Counted from the stretch's first letter, positions 38,693 to 48,578 are shown. The stretch is 64,000 nt of DNA from Streptomyces tuirus (GCA_018195615.1 JAGTPG010000002.1:2484501-2548500), one strand, 5' to 3'. Numbers and translations: made by a program. Notes: generated from the letters alone by a model not told the origin.

Positions 38693-39091
38693 CTAATGGC
38701 CGCCCTGTTCGTCGCGGCGCTTCTGCCAGCGCTGCTCGATGCGGTCCATCATGGAGCGCCGCTGCCGGCTCTGACGGCGGCCCTGCTGACCTCCGCCCCC
38801 GGCGGCCTGTTCACCCGGCTTGGGGGCCTTGCGCCAGCCGGTCACGGCGAGCACCGCACAGCCCAGCATGACGAGGAAGCCCACGACGCTGAGCCAGACC
38901 TGCTTGGCGACCATACCGGCCATGAGGAGCGCAATACCTACGAGGAAGCCGGCGACCGCCTGGTAGACCCGTCGCCGGGTGTACGTACGCAGCCCGCTTC
39001 CCTCGAGCGCCGTCGCGAACTTGGGATCTTCGGCGTACAGCGCTCGCTCCATCTGCTCGAGCATGCGCTGCTCGTGCTCCGAGAGCGGCAC
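38693..39091 (-). CDS. DUF3040 domain-containing membrane protein
   Basis: 132 residues from GTG 39091. It opens VPLSEHEQRMLEQMERALYAEDPKFATALEG, the DUF3040 signature, then has two membrane segments (about residues 44-85, VAGFLVGIALLMAGMVAKQVWLSVVGFLVMLGCAVLAV) and a Gly/Gln/Arg-rich tail. The family is widespread in actinobacteria with unknown function. The longer open frame upstream (to 39325) lacks conserved character and is not used. Confidence 0.9.
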   Translation of the reverse strand: MPLSEHEQRMLEQMERALYAEDPKFATALEGSGLRTYTRRRVYQAVAGFLVGIALLMAGMVAKQVWLSVVGFLVMLGCAVLAVTGWRKAPKPGEQAAGGGGQQGRRQSRQRRSMMDRIEQRWQKRRDEQGGH

Positions 39092-39369
39092 GGAGTCCTC
39101 CTCATCGTGCAGTCGCCGGGGCGACCCGGGGGGTCCCTTCAGGATAGGCAGGGAATCGCCCCCGTGAAACCCGCCCCTCTGCGCCAATTGGCCAACCGAA
39201 ACCCGCCATGGACGTCCCGGCTCGCTGAGGCTTCCATTCCCCGGCGGCCGACCCGTCATGCCGGAACGGTCTCCCTCGATCATACGGCGCCCAGCCGCCA
39301 TTCGGGGGCCTGTGGCGTACTCCATGCACGACCAAGGCGCTGATCAGCGGCGGTGCCTCAGGAAGGGAC

Positions 39370-40176
39370 TCAGGCCTCGGCGACCCCTCCGGTCTCACTG
39401 GCCTCATTGGTCTGGACCGCCTCACCGGTCTCACCCAGCACGTGAAGCTGCGTGGCGACCGAGCGGAAGGCGGGAAGCTCTGCCGCGGCCTCCTCCAGCT
39501 TCAGCAGCGCTTCCAGGGCTCCGGGCTCGGTCTCCACGAGGACGCCGGGCACGAGGTCGGCGAAGACCCGCACGCCGTGCACGGCACCGACCCGCAGGCC
39601 CGCGGCCTGGACCAGGCCCGTGAGCTGGTCGGCGGTGAAGCGGCGCGGGACGGGGTCACCCTCGCCCCATCGTCCGTTCGGGTCGTCGAGCGCCTGCCTG
39701 GCCTCCTTGAAGTGACCGGCGAGGGCCCGGGAGAGCACGGCACCGCCGAGACCGGCGGCGAGCAGGCTGAGGACGCCCTCCGTGCGCAGTGCGGCCACCG
39801 CGTTGCGGACGCCTTCGGCCGGGTCGTCGACGTACTCCAGGACGCCGTGGCACAGCACCACGTCGTAGCCACCGCGCTCGGCCACGTCGAAGAGGCCGTG
39901 GGCGTCGCCCTGCAGCCCCTTCACCCGGTCGGCGACCTCGGCCTCGGCGGCGCGGCGCTCCAGGGCGAACAGCGCGTTGGGGCTGGGGTCGACGACGGTG
40001 ACCCGGTGGCCGAGGCGGGCGACGGGCACCGCGAAGTTGCCGCTGCCGCCTCCCGTGTCGAGGACGTCCAGCGACTCCCGACCCGTGGCCTTGACCCGGC
40101 GGTCGAGGGCGTCCTGGAGGACCTCCCAGACCACGGCGGTACGGAGTGAGGCGCGGGGGCGCATCGGGTCCGACAC
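39370..40176 (-). CDS. class I SAM-dependent methyltransferase
   Basis: 268 residues from GTG 40176. It has the SAM-binding motif I LDVLDTGGGSGNFAVPVARLG (residues 36-56), an acidic motif II (VTVVDPSPNALFALERRA), GDAHGLFDV and YDVVLCHGVLEYVDDPAEGVRNAVAALR typical of small-molecule or tRNA-type class I methyltransferases. The C-terminal third is helical and acidic. The substrate cannot be inferred. The gene is intact and alone. Confidence 0.88.
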   Translation of the reverse strand: MSDPMRPRASLRTAVVWEVLQDALDRRVKATGRESLDVLDTGGGSGNFAVPVARLGHRVTVVDPSPNALFALERRAAEAEVADRVKGLQGDAHGLFDVAERGGYDVVLCHGVLEYVDDPAEGVRNAVAALRTEGVLSLLAAGLGGAVLSRALAGHFKEARQALDDPNGRWGEGDPVPRRFTADQLTGLVQAAGLRVGAVHGVRVFADLVPGVLVETEPGALEALLKLEEAAAELPAFRSVATQLHVLGETGEAVQTNEASETGGVAEA

Positions 40177-40412
40177 GTCAGTTGACTCCTCGGCGCGGCA
40201 CCGCCTCTTGCGCGGCGGAGCGAACGGGGTGCCTCCCCCGGCCCCGGCTGCGGGTAGGGGAAGACTCTTCAGGCGTCCCCCACCCTATTGCCTCCGGCAG
40301 GGCGGCCGGCATGGCCCGGGGCTCACATGCCCCACGCTCCCCTGGCCCTGCGCGCTGGTCCCGCGCACTGGCCCCGCATGGCCAGGTGCCGCTGGTCCCC
40401 GCCACCGGCCCG

Positions 40413-40976
40413 TCAGCCCGCGTCCGGCATGTCCCTCCCCGCCCCCGGGCCCTCCGGCCGGTCCTGGTCCGGGCGCGGCTGCGGGAGGACCGGCTGGAGG
40501 ACGAGCATGCGCTCGACGAGGCGGAGGAACATCGCGACGTCGCGTATCAGGTCATCGGCGTCCCGGCTGGTGGCCGCGCCCTGGATGCCCGCCTCGGCCC
40601 GGGCGCGGCGCCGGGCACCGGAGGCGAACAACGCGCTCCACTCGGTCAGTTCGGGCGCGATCTCGGGGAGCACTTCCCACGCGCTCCTGATCTTGGCCCG
40701 GCTCCGGGGCGAGGTCTCGGGCCGCCCGCGGGCGGCGAGCACGGCGGCGGCCGTGCGCAGGGCGGCGAGGTGGGCCGTCGCGTAGCGCTCGTTCGGTGTT
40801 TCCAGGACGGCCGCCTCGTCGAGGCCCGCGCGGGCCTGGGCGAGCAGGTCGAGGGCTGCGGGCGGGGCCGTGGCCCGGCGCAGCACGGGGTGCACGTCGC
40901 TCGCCGGGCCGGTCAGTGAGGGGGCAGGGCCGGTGGCGCGGCGCCGGCGGGCGGCTGCTGCGTGGTAGCTGGCCAT
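40413..40976 (-). CDS. SAV_6107-family HEPN-like protein
   Basis: 187 residues from ATG 40976. It is strongly helical and basic, with ALDLLAQARAGLDEAAVLETPNERYATAHLAALRTAAAVLAARGRPE followed by IRSAWEVLPEIAPELTEWSALFASGARRRARAEAGI, then a helical LIRDVAMFLRLVERMLVLQ and a Pro/Arg-rich tail. I recall this as a Streptomyces-specific HEPN-type family. No catalytic RxxxxH motif is obvious, so nuclease activity should not be assumed. It is divergent from the ABC operon, sharing a 177-nt promoter region. Confidence 0.75.
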   Translation of the reverse strand: MASYHAAAARRRRATGPAPSLTGPASDVHPVLRRATAPPAALDLLAQARAGLDEAAVLETPNERYATAHLAALRTAAAVLAARGRPETSPRSRAKIRSAWEVLPEIAPELTEWSALFASGARRRARAEAGIQGAATSRDADDLIRDVAMFLRLVERMLVLQPVLPQPRPDQDRPEGPGAGRDMPDAG

Positions 40977-41110
40977 GACGAACCTCCTGTCGTCTGCGTG
41001 ACGGCACGTCCTGCACGGAGTGCCGTATGTGACCCATCGTGAGGTATGGCACTGACAATCCGTTCTGACCTGCCGTTTTGCTTCGATCGTGGGTTCGGAG
41101 TAGTTTTTGC

Positions 41111-41124
41111 ACTGACCAGTCAGT
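41111..41124 (+). promoter_or_regulatory. candidate TetR operator
   Basis: ACTGACCAGTCAGT: the arms ACTGA and TCAGT are inverted repeats around CCAG, 30 nt upstream of the ABC ATPase start and next to TAGTTTTTGC. A TetR-family regulator is the last gene of the operon that follows, so self-repression through this site is the simplest reading. A second TGAC-containing half site lies near 41050-41070. Confidence 0.6.
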
Positions 41125-41153
41125 TCAATTCGGTTCACGATCGAAGGAGACTC

Positions 41154-41911
41154 GTGGGGGAACGAGTGGGAGGGGTCCGGGTCGCCGCCGAGGGCCTGGG
41201 GCTCGAGGGACCGCGCGGATGGGCGTTCCGCGGAATCTCCCTCGACGCCGAACCGGGCTCGCTCATCGCGATCGAAGGCCCGTCGGGGTCCGGCCGTACG
41301 TGCCTGCTGCTCGCGCTGACGGGGCGGATGAAGGTCACGGAGGGCCGCGCCACCGTAGGCGAGGCCGGGCTTCCTCAGCAGATGTCGACGGTGCGCCGGG
41401 TCAGTGCCCTGGCCCACGTGCCCGGGGTCACCGACCTCGACCCGGCCCTCACCGTCGGTGAGCACCTGCGGGAACGGGCGCTGCTCCAGCGGCGGTTCGG
41501 CGGCTCCCTGCGCGGGCTGCTGCGCCCCGGAGCGAGCGGGCCGCCGAGGCCGGGCTGCGTATCGACGAGGCGCTGGCCGCCGCCGGTCTCGACCTGGAGG
41601 CGCTGCCCAAGGGGCCCCGTACCGCCGTACGCGATCTGGAGCGCCTGGAGGCGCTGCGGCTGTCCGTCGCGCTCGCCCTGGTCGGCCGGCCGCGGCTGCT
41701 CGGGGTCGACGACACCGACCTCAAGCTCTCGGACGGCGAGCGGGACGAGGTCTGGAGCCTGCTCAGGTCCCTCGCCGACGCCGGGACGACGGTCGTGGCG
41801 GTGTGCGCCGAGGCCCCCGATGGCGTGATCAGGGTCCCCACTCACGAGGAGACCGAGGCCGACCAGGGAGAGGAGAAGGCCGATGCGCTCGCCGAAACTG
41901 GCCGCGCTTGA
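41154..41911 (+). CDS. ABC transporter ATP-binding protein (one frameshift)
   Basis: About 252 residues after repair, from GTG 41154 behind GAAGGAG. It has Walker A IEGPSGSGRTCLLLALTGRMKVTEG, and after repair LERLEALRLSVALALVGRPRLLGVDDTDLKLSDGERDEVW carries a degenerate signature and Walker B region (LLGVDD). The canonical LSGGQ is not visible, so ATPase competence is uncertain. The frame breaks at CCCC 41525-41528 (LLRPRSERAAEAGLRIDEALAAAG). It overlaps the next gene by 29 nt and presumably energises or regulates that permease. Confidence 0.85.
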
Positions 41912-43966
41912 GCTCCGCCGCTTCGGCCGGGGAAGCTGCCGCGCGCCGCGCTGGTCGCGCTGCTGGTGCTGCCGCTGCTGTACGGCGCGCTGTACCTGTG
42001 GTCGTTCTGGGACCCGTACGGCCGTCTGGACCGCATCCCGGTGGCGCTGGTGAACGACGACAAGGGGGCGACCGCCGACGGCAAGAAGATCACGGCGGGC
42101 GACGACATCACGGAGCGGCTGCACGACAGCAAGACCTTCGACTGGCGCGAGGTGAGCGCCGCCGAGGCCCGCAGGGGCGTCGAGGACGGCACCTACTACC
42201 TGTCGCTCACCATGCCCGCCGACTTCAGCGAGCGGATCGCGTCCAGCTCGGGCAGGTCGCCGGAGACCGGCGCCCTGAAGGTGCGCACCAACGACGCGAA
42301 CAACTACATCGTCGGGCAGATCTCCCGGACCGTCTTCAGCGAGGTGCGGCAGGCCGCGTCCACGAAGACGTCCCGGTCCTTCCTGGACAGGATCTTCGTC
42401 TCGTTCTCCGACATCCACGGCAAGACCGTGCGGGCCGCGAAGGGAGCCGACGAACTCAAGGGCGGCATCGGCAAGGCGGAGAAGGGCTCCAAGGACCTCG
42501 CCGACGGTCTGAAGGACGCCAAGGACGGCAGTGGCGAGCTGTCCCGGGCCCTGAAGAAGCTCACCAAGGGCGCGGGCGCCCTGGAGACCGGCTCGAAGGG
42601 TGTCGCCGACGGCACGCGGAAGCTCGCCGACCGGGTCAACGGCACGGCCGACAAGGTGGGCCCCTTCATCAAGGGCAACGAGAAGACCATCGGCGACACC
42701 GCCCAGCTCGTCGCCGACTCCTCCGGGGTGATCCGCAAGCACCTGGACACCCTGGTGGAGAGGGCCCCGACCGCCGCCAAGGGCGCCCGGGCGGCGTCCG
42801 GCACGCTGAACGACGTCTACGCCAGGCGCTGCGACGACCCCGTCCTGCCCGACGCGGCCTGCACTGACCTGAAGAAGGCGAAGGACGCGGCGGCCGACGT
42901 CGTCACCATCGCGGACGACCTCAACGCGCTGATCGCCGACCAGGACGGCGACCTGGACAAGCTCGACAAGAACCTCGCCACCCTGCAGGAGCGGTCCCAG
43001 GCCCTCGCCGACCGCGCGCCGCACCTCTCCGAGGACCTCGACGACGCCGTCAAGAAGATCAACAAGCTGAACGACGGGGCTGCCCAGGTCGCCGCGGGCG
43101 CCAAGAAGCTGCACACGGGGCTCGGCAAGGCCAAGACCGGTTCCGTCGACCTGAACAAGGGCGTCGGCGAGCTGAAGACGGGCGCGGACGACCTCAACGG
43201 CGGCATCTTCAAGCTCGTCGGCGGTTCCGGGAAGCTCGCCGGCGGCCTGCACGACGGGGCGGAGAAGATCCCCGACTACGACAAGCAGGACCGTGACCGC
43301 CGCACCGAGGTCATGGCCGACCCCGTGCGTCTCGCCTCCCAGGACCTGCACAAGGCGCCCAACTACGGCACCGGGTTCGCCCCTTACTTCATCCCGCTGT
43401 CCCTCTGGGTGGGCGCGATGGTGGCGTACATGCTGATCACGCCGATGAACCGGCGTGCGCTGGCCGCGGGCGCCTCGGCGTGGCGGATCGCGCTGGCGGG
43501 CTGGCTGCCGGTGGTGGCGATCGGGGTGCTGCAGACGGTGGCCCTGATGTCGGTGCTGCACTGGGCGGTGGGCCTGGAGATGGTGCGGGCGGCCGGGACG
43601 GTGGGCTTCCTGTTCCTGGTGACGGCGTGCTTCGCGGCGATCGTGCAGTGGCTGAACGCGCGCTTCGGGGCGGCGGGCCGGATCCTCGTCCTCGCCCTGC
43701 TGATGCTCCAGCTGACGTCGGCGGGCGGCACCTACCCCGTGCAGACCAGCCCCGGCTTCTTCAACGCGCTGCACCCCTTCCTGCCGATGAGCTACGTCGT
43801 GGAGGCCCTGCGCAGGCTCATCACGGGCGGCGGTCTCGAACCGGTGTGGCACGCGTGCGTGGTGCTGACGGCGTTCACCGCGGGCGCGCTCGCGCTGACC
43901 GCCGTGGCGGCCCGCCGCCGCCAGGTGTGGACGCTGGACCGACTGCACCCGGAGCTGACCCTGTGA
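41883..43966 (+). CDS. YhgE/Pip domain membrane protein, ABC-2-like (one frameshift)
   Basis: 694 residues after repair, from ATG 41883. The N-terminal membrane helix (ALVALLVLPLLYGALYLWSFWDPYGRLDRIPVALVNDDKGA) is the YhgE/Pip signature. A large extracytoplasmic coiled region follows, made of repeated KGADELKGGIGKAEKGSKDLADGL-type segments (about residues 190-440), and then five C-terminal membrane helices. The frame breaks near GGGG 41929-41932 (RGKLPRAALVALL). Homologues include phage-infection proteins and ESX-secretion-like YueB relatives. Pairing with an ABC ATPase and a TetR regulator suggests export of an envelope-active compound; that is inference. Confidence 0.9.
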
Positions 43967-43998
43967 GCGCAGCCGTCACTTCTCCCGGAGAGGTTCCT

Positions 43999-44642
43999 GT
44001 GACAATCAGGGCCATGGAAAGCAGCAGTGCCGCGTCGGGCGGCAGCACGCGCCGCGAGGCCACCCGGCAGAAGCTCTACGAGGCGGCCGTCACGCTCATC
44101 GCCGAGCAGGGCTTCTCCGCCACGACCGTGGACGAGATCGCCGAGCGTGCCGGGGTCGCGAAGGGCACGGTCTACTACAACTTCGCGAGCAAGTCCGTCC
44201 TCTTCGAGGAACTGCTGCGGCACGGGGTGGGCCTCCTCACGGCCTCCCTGCGGGAAGCGGCCGAGCGGACCGCGCGGGAGGGCGGCAGCAAGGTCGACGC
44301 CCTCGACGCCATGATCCGCGCGGGCTGATCTTCATCGACCGCTACCCGGCCTTCACGCAGTTGTACGTGGCCGAGCTGTGGCGGACGAACCGGGCCTGGC
44401 AGTCCACGCTGATGGTGGTCAGGCAGCAGGCCGTCGCGGTCGTGGAGGGCGTGCTGCGCGAGGGCGTGGCAGGCGGTGAGTTCAGCGACGAGATCGACGT
44501 TCCGCTGACGGCGTCCGCGCTGGTCGGCATGGTCCTGGTGGCCGCTCTCGACTGGAAGTCCTTCCAGGCCGAACGCTCCCTGGACGACGTCCACGCGGCG
44601 CTGTCCCGGCTGCTCCAGGGACGGGTGAGCGGCTGCCGCTGA
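43999..44642 (+). CDS. TetR/AcrR family transcriptional regulator (one frameshift)
   Basis: 214 residues after repair. GTG 43999 is chosen because GGAGAGG sits five bases upstream; GTG 43963, overlapping the permease stop, is an alternative. The N-terminal helix-turn-helix reads RREATRQKLYEAAVTLIAEQGFSATTVDEIAERAGVAKGTVYYNFASKSVLFEEL. The ligand domain continues, after a base restored in GGG 44322-44324, as LIFIDRYPAFTQLYVAELWRTNRAWQ...TASALVGMVLVAALDWKSF. It probably represses the ABC / YhgE operon through the palindrome at 41111. Confidence 0.92.
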
Positions 44643-44680
44643 CCGGACAGCCGGTGCGCACGTGAAAGCGCCGGTCCGGT
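44642..44680 (+). terminator. possible terminator after tetR
   Basis: ACCGGACAGCCGG just at the tetR stop can pair with CCGGTCCGGT (to 44680) with a two-base bulge and a loop of about 16 bases. Imperfect and without a T-run. Confidence 0.35.
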
Positions 44681-45050
44681 GTGGCCGCGTCCCCGCGGGC
44701 CACCTCGAACCGGCGCCTTCCCTGCTCCCCCGTTTTCCTGCTCCCCGTGCGTCCCCCGCAGGACCCGCAGGACCCCCGTTCGGTCGTCCCCGGTTCTCCC
44801 CGTGCCTCGCTCCCGCCGACGCCGTCGGCGGAAGGAGCGGATCGCGGGCCGGCCCCGTTCCGGCGCCCCGTGTCGCCGGTGCCGGAGCCGTGCCCCTCTC
44901 CGTGTCTCCACTCTCTCGTTCCAGCAGGTCGTCCCCCATCCGCGCGCGTACTCAACTCCTCGGCTAGGTACGGGTACTCAGGGGTGCGCGCGGGTCCTCA
45001 GAGCGCTCTGTCGGCGAGGGCTGTCAGTGGGTGCCGATAAAGTCCCTGGC
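44681..45050. other. intergenic region with no recognisable gene
   Basis: About 370 nt between tetR and the desaturase-like gene. Several frames are open, but their products are Arg/Pro/Ser-rich, lack a ribosome binding site and have the composition of noncoding GC-rich DNA. The last 100 nt (ACTCAACTCCTCGGCTAGGTACGGGTACTC region) is slightly less GC-rich and probably holds the promoter of the downstream gene. I see no repeat or RNA structure of note. Confidence 0.5.
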
Positions 45051-46540
45051 ATGGCACGGATTGCGGTGATCGGCGCCGGGATGGGCGCGTTGGCGGCTGC
45101 CGCCCGGCTGGCCGTCGCGGGCCACCGGGTGGTGGTGTACGAGCGGACGGACACGTACGGCGGAGCGCTGCGCCGCTTCGAGCGCGACGGGTTCTCCTTC
45201 GACACCGGTCCCGGCCTGCTGCCGCTGCCCGCCGTCTACCGGGACCTGTTCGTCAAGACCGGCAAGGAGCCGCTGGAGGCGTGCGTCGACCTGGTCCAGG
45301 TCGACCCGTCGTCCCGGCACGTGTTCGCGGACGGCACCGAGGTGTCCCTGCCGAACGCCTCGCGCGCGGGCGTCGTGGCGGCGCTGGACGAGGCGCTCGG
45401 CTCCGGGACCGGGGCGCGGTGGGGCGACTTCCTGGTACGGGCCCGCGAGGCCTGGGACCGGACCCGCCGGCCGCTGCTGGAGGAGCCGCTGTGGCCGAAC
45501 TGGCAGGTGCTGGCCGAGCGCGAGCCGTACCCGGCGGTGCCCCACAAGCGGCTGCTGCGCACCCGCCGGGCCGGCACGCTCGCCGAGGTCGCCGCCTGGG
45601 AGCTGCGGGACGCCCGGCTCGCCGCCCTCCTGGAGGGGCATGCGATCGCGCACGGCCTGGACCCGCGGTCCACCCCGGCGAGCGCGGCCGTACTGCCGTA
45701 CCTGGAGCACGCCTTCGGCACCTGGTACGTGCGCGGCGGCCTGCGCGAGCTGGCCCGCGCGGTGTACGAGCGGTGCGTGGCCCGCAGGGTCGAGTTCCGT
45801 TTCGGCGCCGAGGTGTCCGGGTGCTGGAGAAGGACGGCCGGGCCTCGGGGTGGAACTCGCCGACGGGACGGTGGCCGAGGCGGAGTTCGTGGTCGCCGGG
45901 GTCGCGCCCGGCACGCTGGACCGGCTGACGGCGGGGCTCGTGGTGCGGGGTGCCGGGGACGTGCCGCCACAGCCCCGGCGGCCGGCCGGCTCACGGTTCT
46001 GCTGGCCCTGCGCGGCGGTCGTCCCGAGGGCACGGCACACCGCACGGTGGTGCACGCGGCGGACCGCGAGGCCGAGTTGGAGGCCCTGTTCGGCACGGCC
46101 GAGCGGAACTCACGCCCCACGGTCACGATCCTGCGGCCCGACGACCCGGCGCTGGTCCCGGACCCGGACCACGAGGCGGTCACCCTCAGAGCGGTGGTCC
46201 CGCGCGTCCCGAAGAGCCCTACGACGACCTCGTCGAAAGCATGATCACCGTCGCCGAACACGCCCTGCCCGGCCTGCGCGACCGCCTCCTCTGGCACGAG
46301 GTGCGCACCCCGGCCGACATCGCGGACGCGACGGGCGCGGAGGGCGGGGCCGTGCCGTTCCCGGCACTGGCCGCGGCCGGCGGGCGGCTGCTGCATCCGT
46401 CCAACAGCACGCGCGTGCCCGGCCTGTTCACCGTCGGCGGCTGGGCGCATCCCGGTGGCGGGCTGCCGCACGCCGGCATGTCGGGCGCGCTGGTCGCTGG
46501 ACTGATCGTGGAGGGACCGGACTTCCGGGGCTCGCGGTGA
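45051..46540 (+). CDS. phytoene-desaturase-like FAD-dependent oxidoreductase (four frameshifts)
   Basis: About 497 residues after repair, starting at ATG 45051. The N-terminal FAD-binding motif is MARIAVIGAGMGALAAAARLAVAGHRVVVYERTDTYGGALRRFERDGFSFDTGPGLLPLP, as in CrtI/amine-oxidase relatives. The C-terminal LFTVGGWAHPGGGLPHAGMSGALVAGLI closes the FAD site, as in CrtI. Bases are missing at GGG 45819-45821, GGGG 45847-45850, CCCC 45973-45976 and CCC 46208-46210. No other carotenoid gene is nearby, so the substrate is open; a general polyunsaturated-lipid or retinol-saturase-like role is possible. Confidence 0.85.
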
Positions 46541-46567
46541 GCCCGCCGGGCCCAGGGAGTTCGGGCT

Positions 46568-47500
46568 TCAGAAACGGTACTGCTCGTCGAAGCCGTTCCC
46601 CTGCGGCTGCTGCCCGTTGCCCTGGTACGGATACGACTGCTCCGGCGGCAGCTCCTGACCGTACTCGTCGGTGTTGCGCTGCTGCGGCACCCACACACCG
46701 CCGGGCGGGGTCGTCTCCCCGTAGGTGCCGGCGTACTGGTCCTGGCCGTAGCCCTGCTGGCCGTAGTACTGCTGGTCGCCGTAGCCGGTGTCGTACGCGC
46801 CCGAGCCGTAGTTGGACGAGCCGATGTACGGGTCGGAGTAGGCGGCGTACTGCTGCTGGCTGGTGGCGTCGTAGCCCTGCTGCTGACCGTAGCCCGAGTA
46901 GTCGTAGGCGTAGGACTGGTCGGTGGCCTGCGCGGCGTACTGGTCGTGGGGCTGGCCCTGGTACCCGGTGTCGCCGTAGACGCCGTAGGAGCCGGTGTCC
47001 TCGGGCACGGGCTGCGGCTCGTAGACGGCGGTGGTCTCGGCGTCCGTCGGCCGGCCCGGGCGCCCGGGGGTGAAGACGTCGTCGCGGTCGTAGTCGTCGT
47101 CCTGGCCGTAGGCGGCGGTGTCGTCGCTACGGTAGGCGGCGCCCTCGTCGCCGTGGCCGCCGTCGGCCGCCTCCAGGCCGGAGACCTCCAGGGTCGGCTC
47201 CTGGCGACCGCGCTCACCCCTGCGGCGCTTGCTGCCGCCCAGCACCGGCGCGTTCATCGCCCAGCCGGCCGCGAAGCCGCTGCGGAACGACAGGGTGACG
47301 TAGGTCTGCCCGACCGCGAAGGCGGCGGCGCCCAGTCCGATCACCACGACCGACGGAATGAGGACACCGACCACGACACCGAGGAAACCGACGAAGGCGA
47401 GCAGCCGCCAGCGCAGCCGCGCCTTGTACTGCAGCAGCACCTCGCCGAGCAGCCACAGCGCGACGATGCCGAACGCGATGTAGAGGACCGTCCAGCCCAT
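46568..47500 (-). CDS. membrane protein with long Tyr/Gln/Gly-rich disordered tail
   Basis: 310 residues from ATG 47500. The first 90 or so residues form two to three membrane segments (MGWTVLYIAFGIVALWLLGEVLLQYKARLRWRLLAFVGFLGVVVGVLIPSVVVIGLGAAAFAVGQ). The remaining 220 are low complexity: acidic and Asp-rich at first, then dominated by Tyr, Gln, Gly, Asp and Ser (YGQQQGYDATSQQQYAAYSDPY, GDQQYYGQQGYGQDQYAG), a prion-like composition. Conserved in Streptomyces next to metF as I recall; function unknown. Intact. Confidence 0.85.
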   Translation of the reverse strand: MGWTVLYIAFGIVALWLLGEVLLQYKARLRWRLLAFVGFLGVVVGVLIPSVVVIGLGAAAFAVGQTYVTLSFRSGFAAGWAMNAPVLGGSKRRRGERGRQEPTLEVSGLEAADGGHGDEGAAYRSDDTAAYGQDDDYDRDDVFTPGRPGRPTDAETTAVYEPQPVPEDTGSYGVYGDTGYQGQPHDQYAAQATDQSYAYDYSGYGQQQGYDATSQQQYAAYSDPYIGSSNYGSGAYDTGYGDQQYYGQQGYGQDQYAGTYGETTPPGGVWVPQQRNTDEYGQELPPEQSYPYQGNGQQPQGNGFDEQYRF

Positions 47501-47556
47501 GTACGCCCCTCTCCCAGTGGCCGCTACGCAGTGTGTCGTATACCGGTGCGAACGGT

Positions 47557-48480
47557 CTAGGCCTGCGGTGGGTGGTGCAGGCCCAGGTTCTCGTAGATCT
47601 CCAGCGTCGCCGTGGAGTTGTTGAGCGTGATGAAGTGCAGGCCGGGTACGCCCTCGGCGAGCAGCCGCGCACAGAACTCCGTGGCGAATTCGATACCAAT
47701 GGAGCGTACAGCGACCGGATCGTCTTTTGCTGTGAGGATCCGCTCTTTCAGGGCGGCCGGGAACGCGGCGTTGGTGAGGGAGCCGATGCGCTCCAGCGTC
47801 TTCACACTGGCGATCGGCATGACCTCGGGAATGATCGGGGTGTCGCAGCCGGCGGCCGAGAGGCGGTCGCGCAGCCGGAGGTAGTCCTCCGGGTGGAAGA
47901 ACATCTGCGTGATGGCGTAGTCCGCGCCCGCGCGGCACTTGTCGACGAAGTGGCGGACGTCGGCGTCCCAGTCGGTGGAGCGGGGGTGCATCGCGGGGAA
48001 GGCGGCGACGCCGACGCAGAAGTCGCCGGACGCCTTGATCAGCTCGACGAGTTCGGCGGCGTAGGCGAGGCCGCGGGGGTGCGGCACCCACTCGCCCATG
48101 GGGTCGCCGGGCGGGTCGCCGCGCAGGGCGAGCATGTTGCGGATGCCGGCGTCGGCGTACTGACCGATGATGTTGCGCAGGTCGGCCACCGAGTGGTCGA
48201 CGGCCGTGAGGTGCGCGATCGGCGTGAGGGTGGTGTCCGAGGCGATCGCCTCGGTCGCCTTGACCGTGCCCGCGCGAGTGGAGCCGCCGGCGCCGTAGGT
48301 GACGGAGACGAAGTCGGGTGCCACCGCCTCGACCCGGCGCAGCGCGTTCCACAGGTTCCGCTCGCCCTTCGGTGTCTTGGGGGCGTAGAACTCGAACGAG
48401 TACGTCGTTTTGCCGGTCGCGAGCATGTCACGGACGGTGCGCGCGTGGTCCGACCTGATGGATGCGGTGCCGAGGGCCAT
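47557..48480 (-). CDS. metF: 5,10-methylenetetrahydrofolate reductase
   Basis: Reduces methylene-THF to methyl-THF for methionine synthesis, using FAD. Intact, 307 residues. TIM-barrel markers are YSFEFYAPKTPKGERNLW, DFVSVTYGAGGSTRAGTV, IAHLTAVDHSVADLRNIIGQYADAGIRNMLALRGDPP, ITQMFFHPEDYLRLRDRL and PIIPEVMPIASVKTLERI. The length matches bacterial MetF without a C-terminal regulatory domain. It ends 57 nt upstream of the membrane-protein gene start. Confidence 0.96.
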   Translation of the reverse strand: MALGTASIRSDHARTVRDMLATGKTTYSFEFYAPKTPKGERNLWNALRRVEAVAPDFVSVTYGAGGSTRAGTVKATEAIASDTTLTPIAHLTAVDHSVADLRNIIGQYADAGIRNMLALRGDPPGDPMGEWVPHPRGLAYAAELVELIKASGDFCVGVAAFPAMHPRSTDWDADVRHFVDKCRAGADYAITQMFFHPEDYLRLRDRLSAAGCDTPIIPEVMPIASVKTLERIGSLTNAAFPAALKERILTAKDDPVAVRSIGIEFATEFCARLLAEGVPGLHFITLNNSTATLEIYENLGLHHPPQA

Positions 48481-48578
48481 ACCGGCAGGTTAGCCAGGGC
48501 CGGTCGGTCCCCCAACCGGGCCCTGGACATTTGCCCGAATTGTCGACTTGATTGTCCACTCCTTGGACAAACCGGCGG

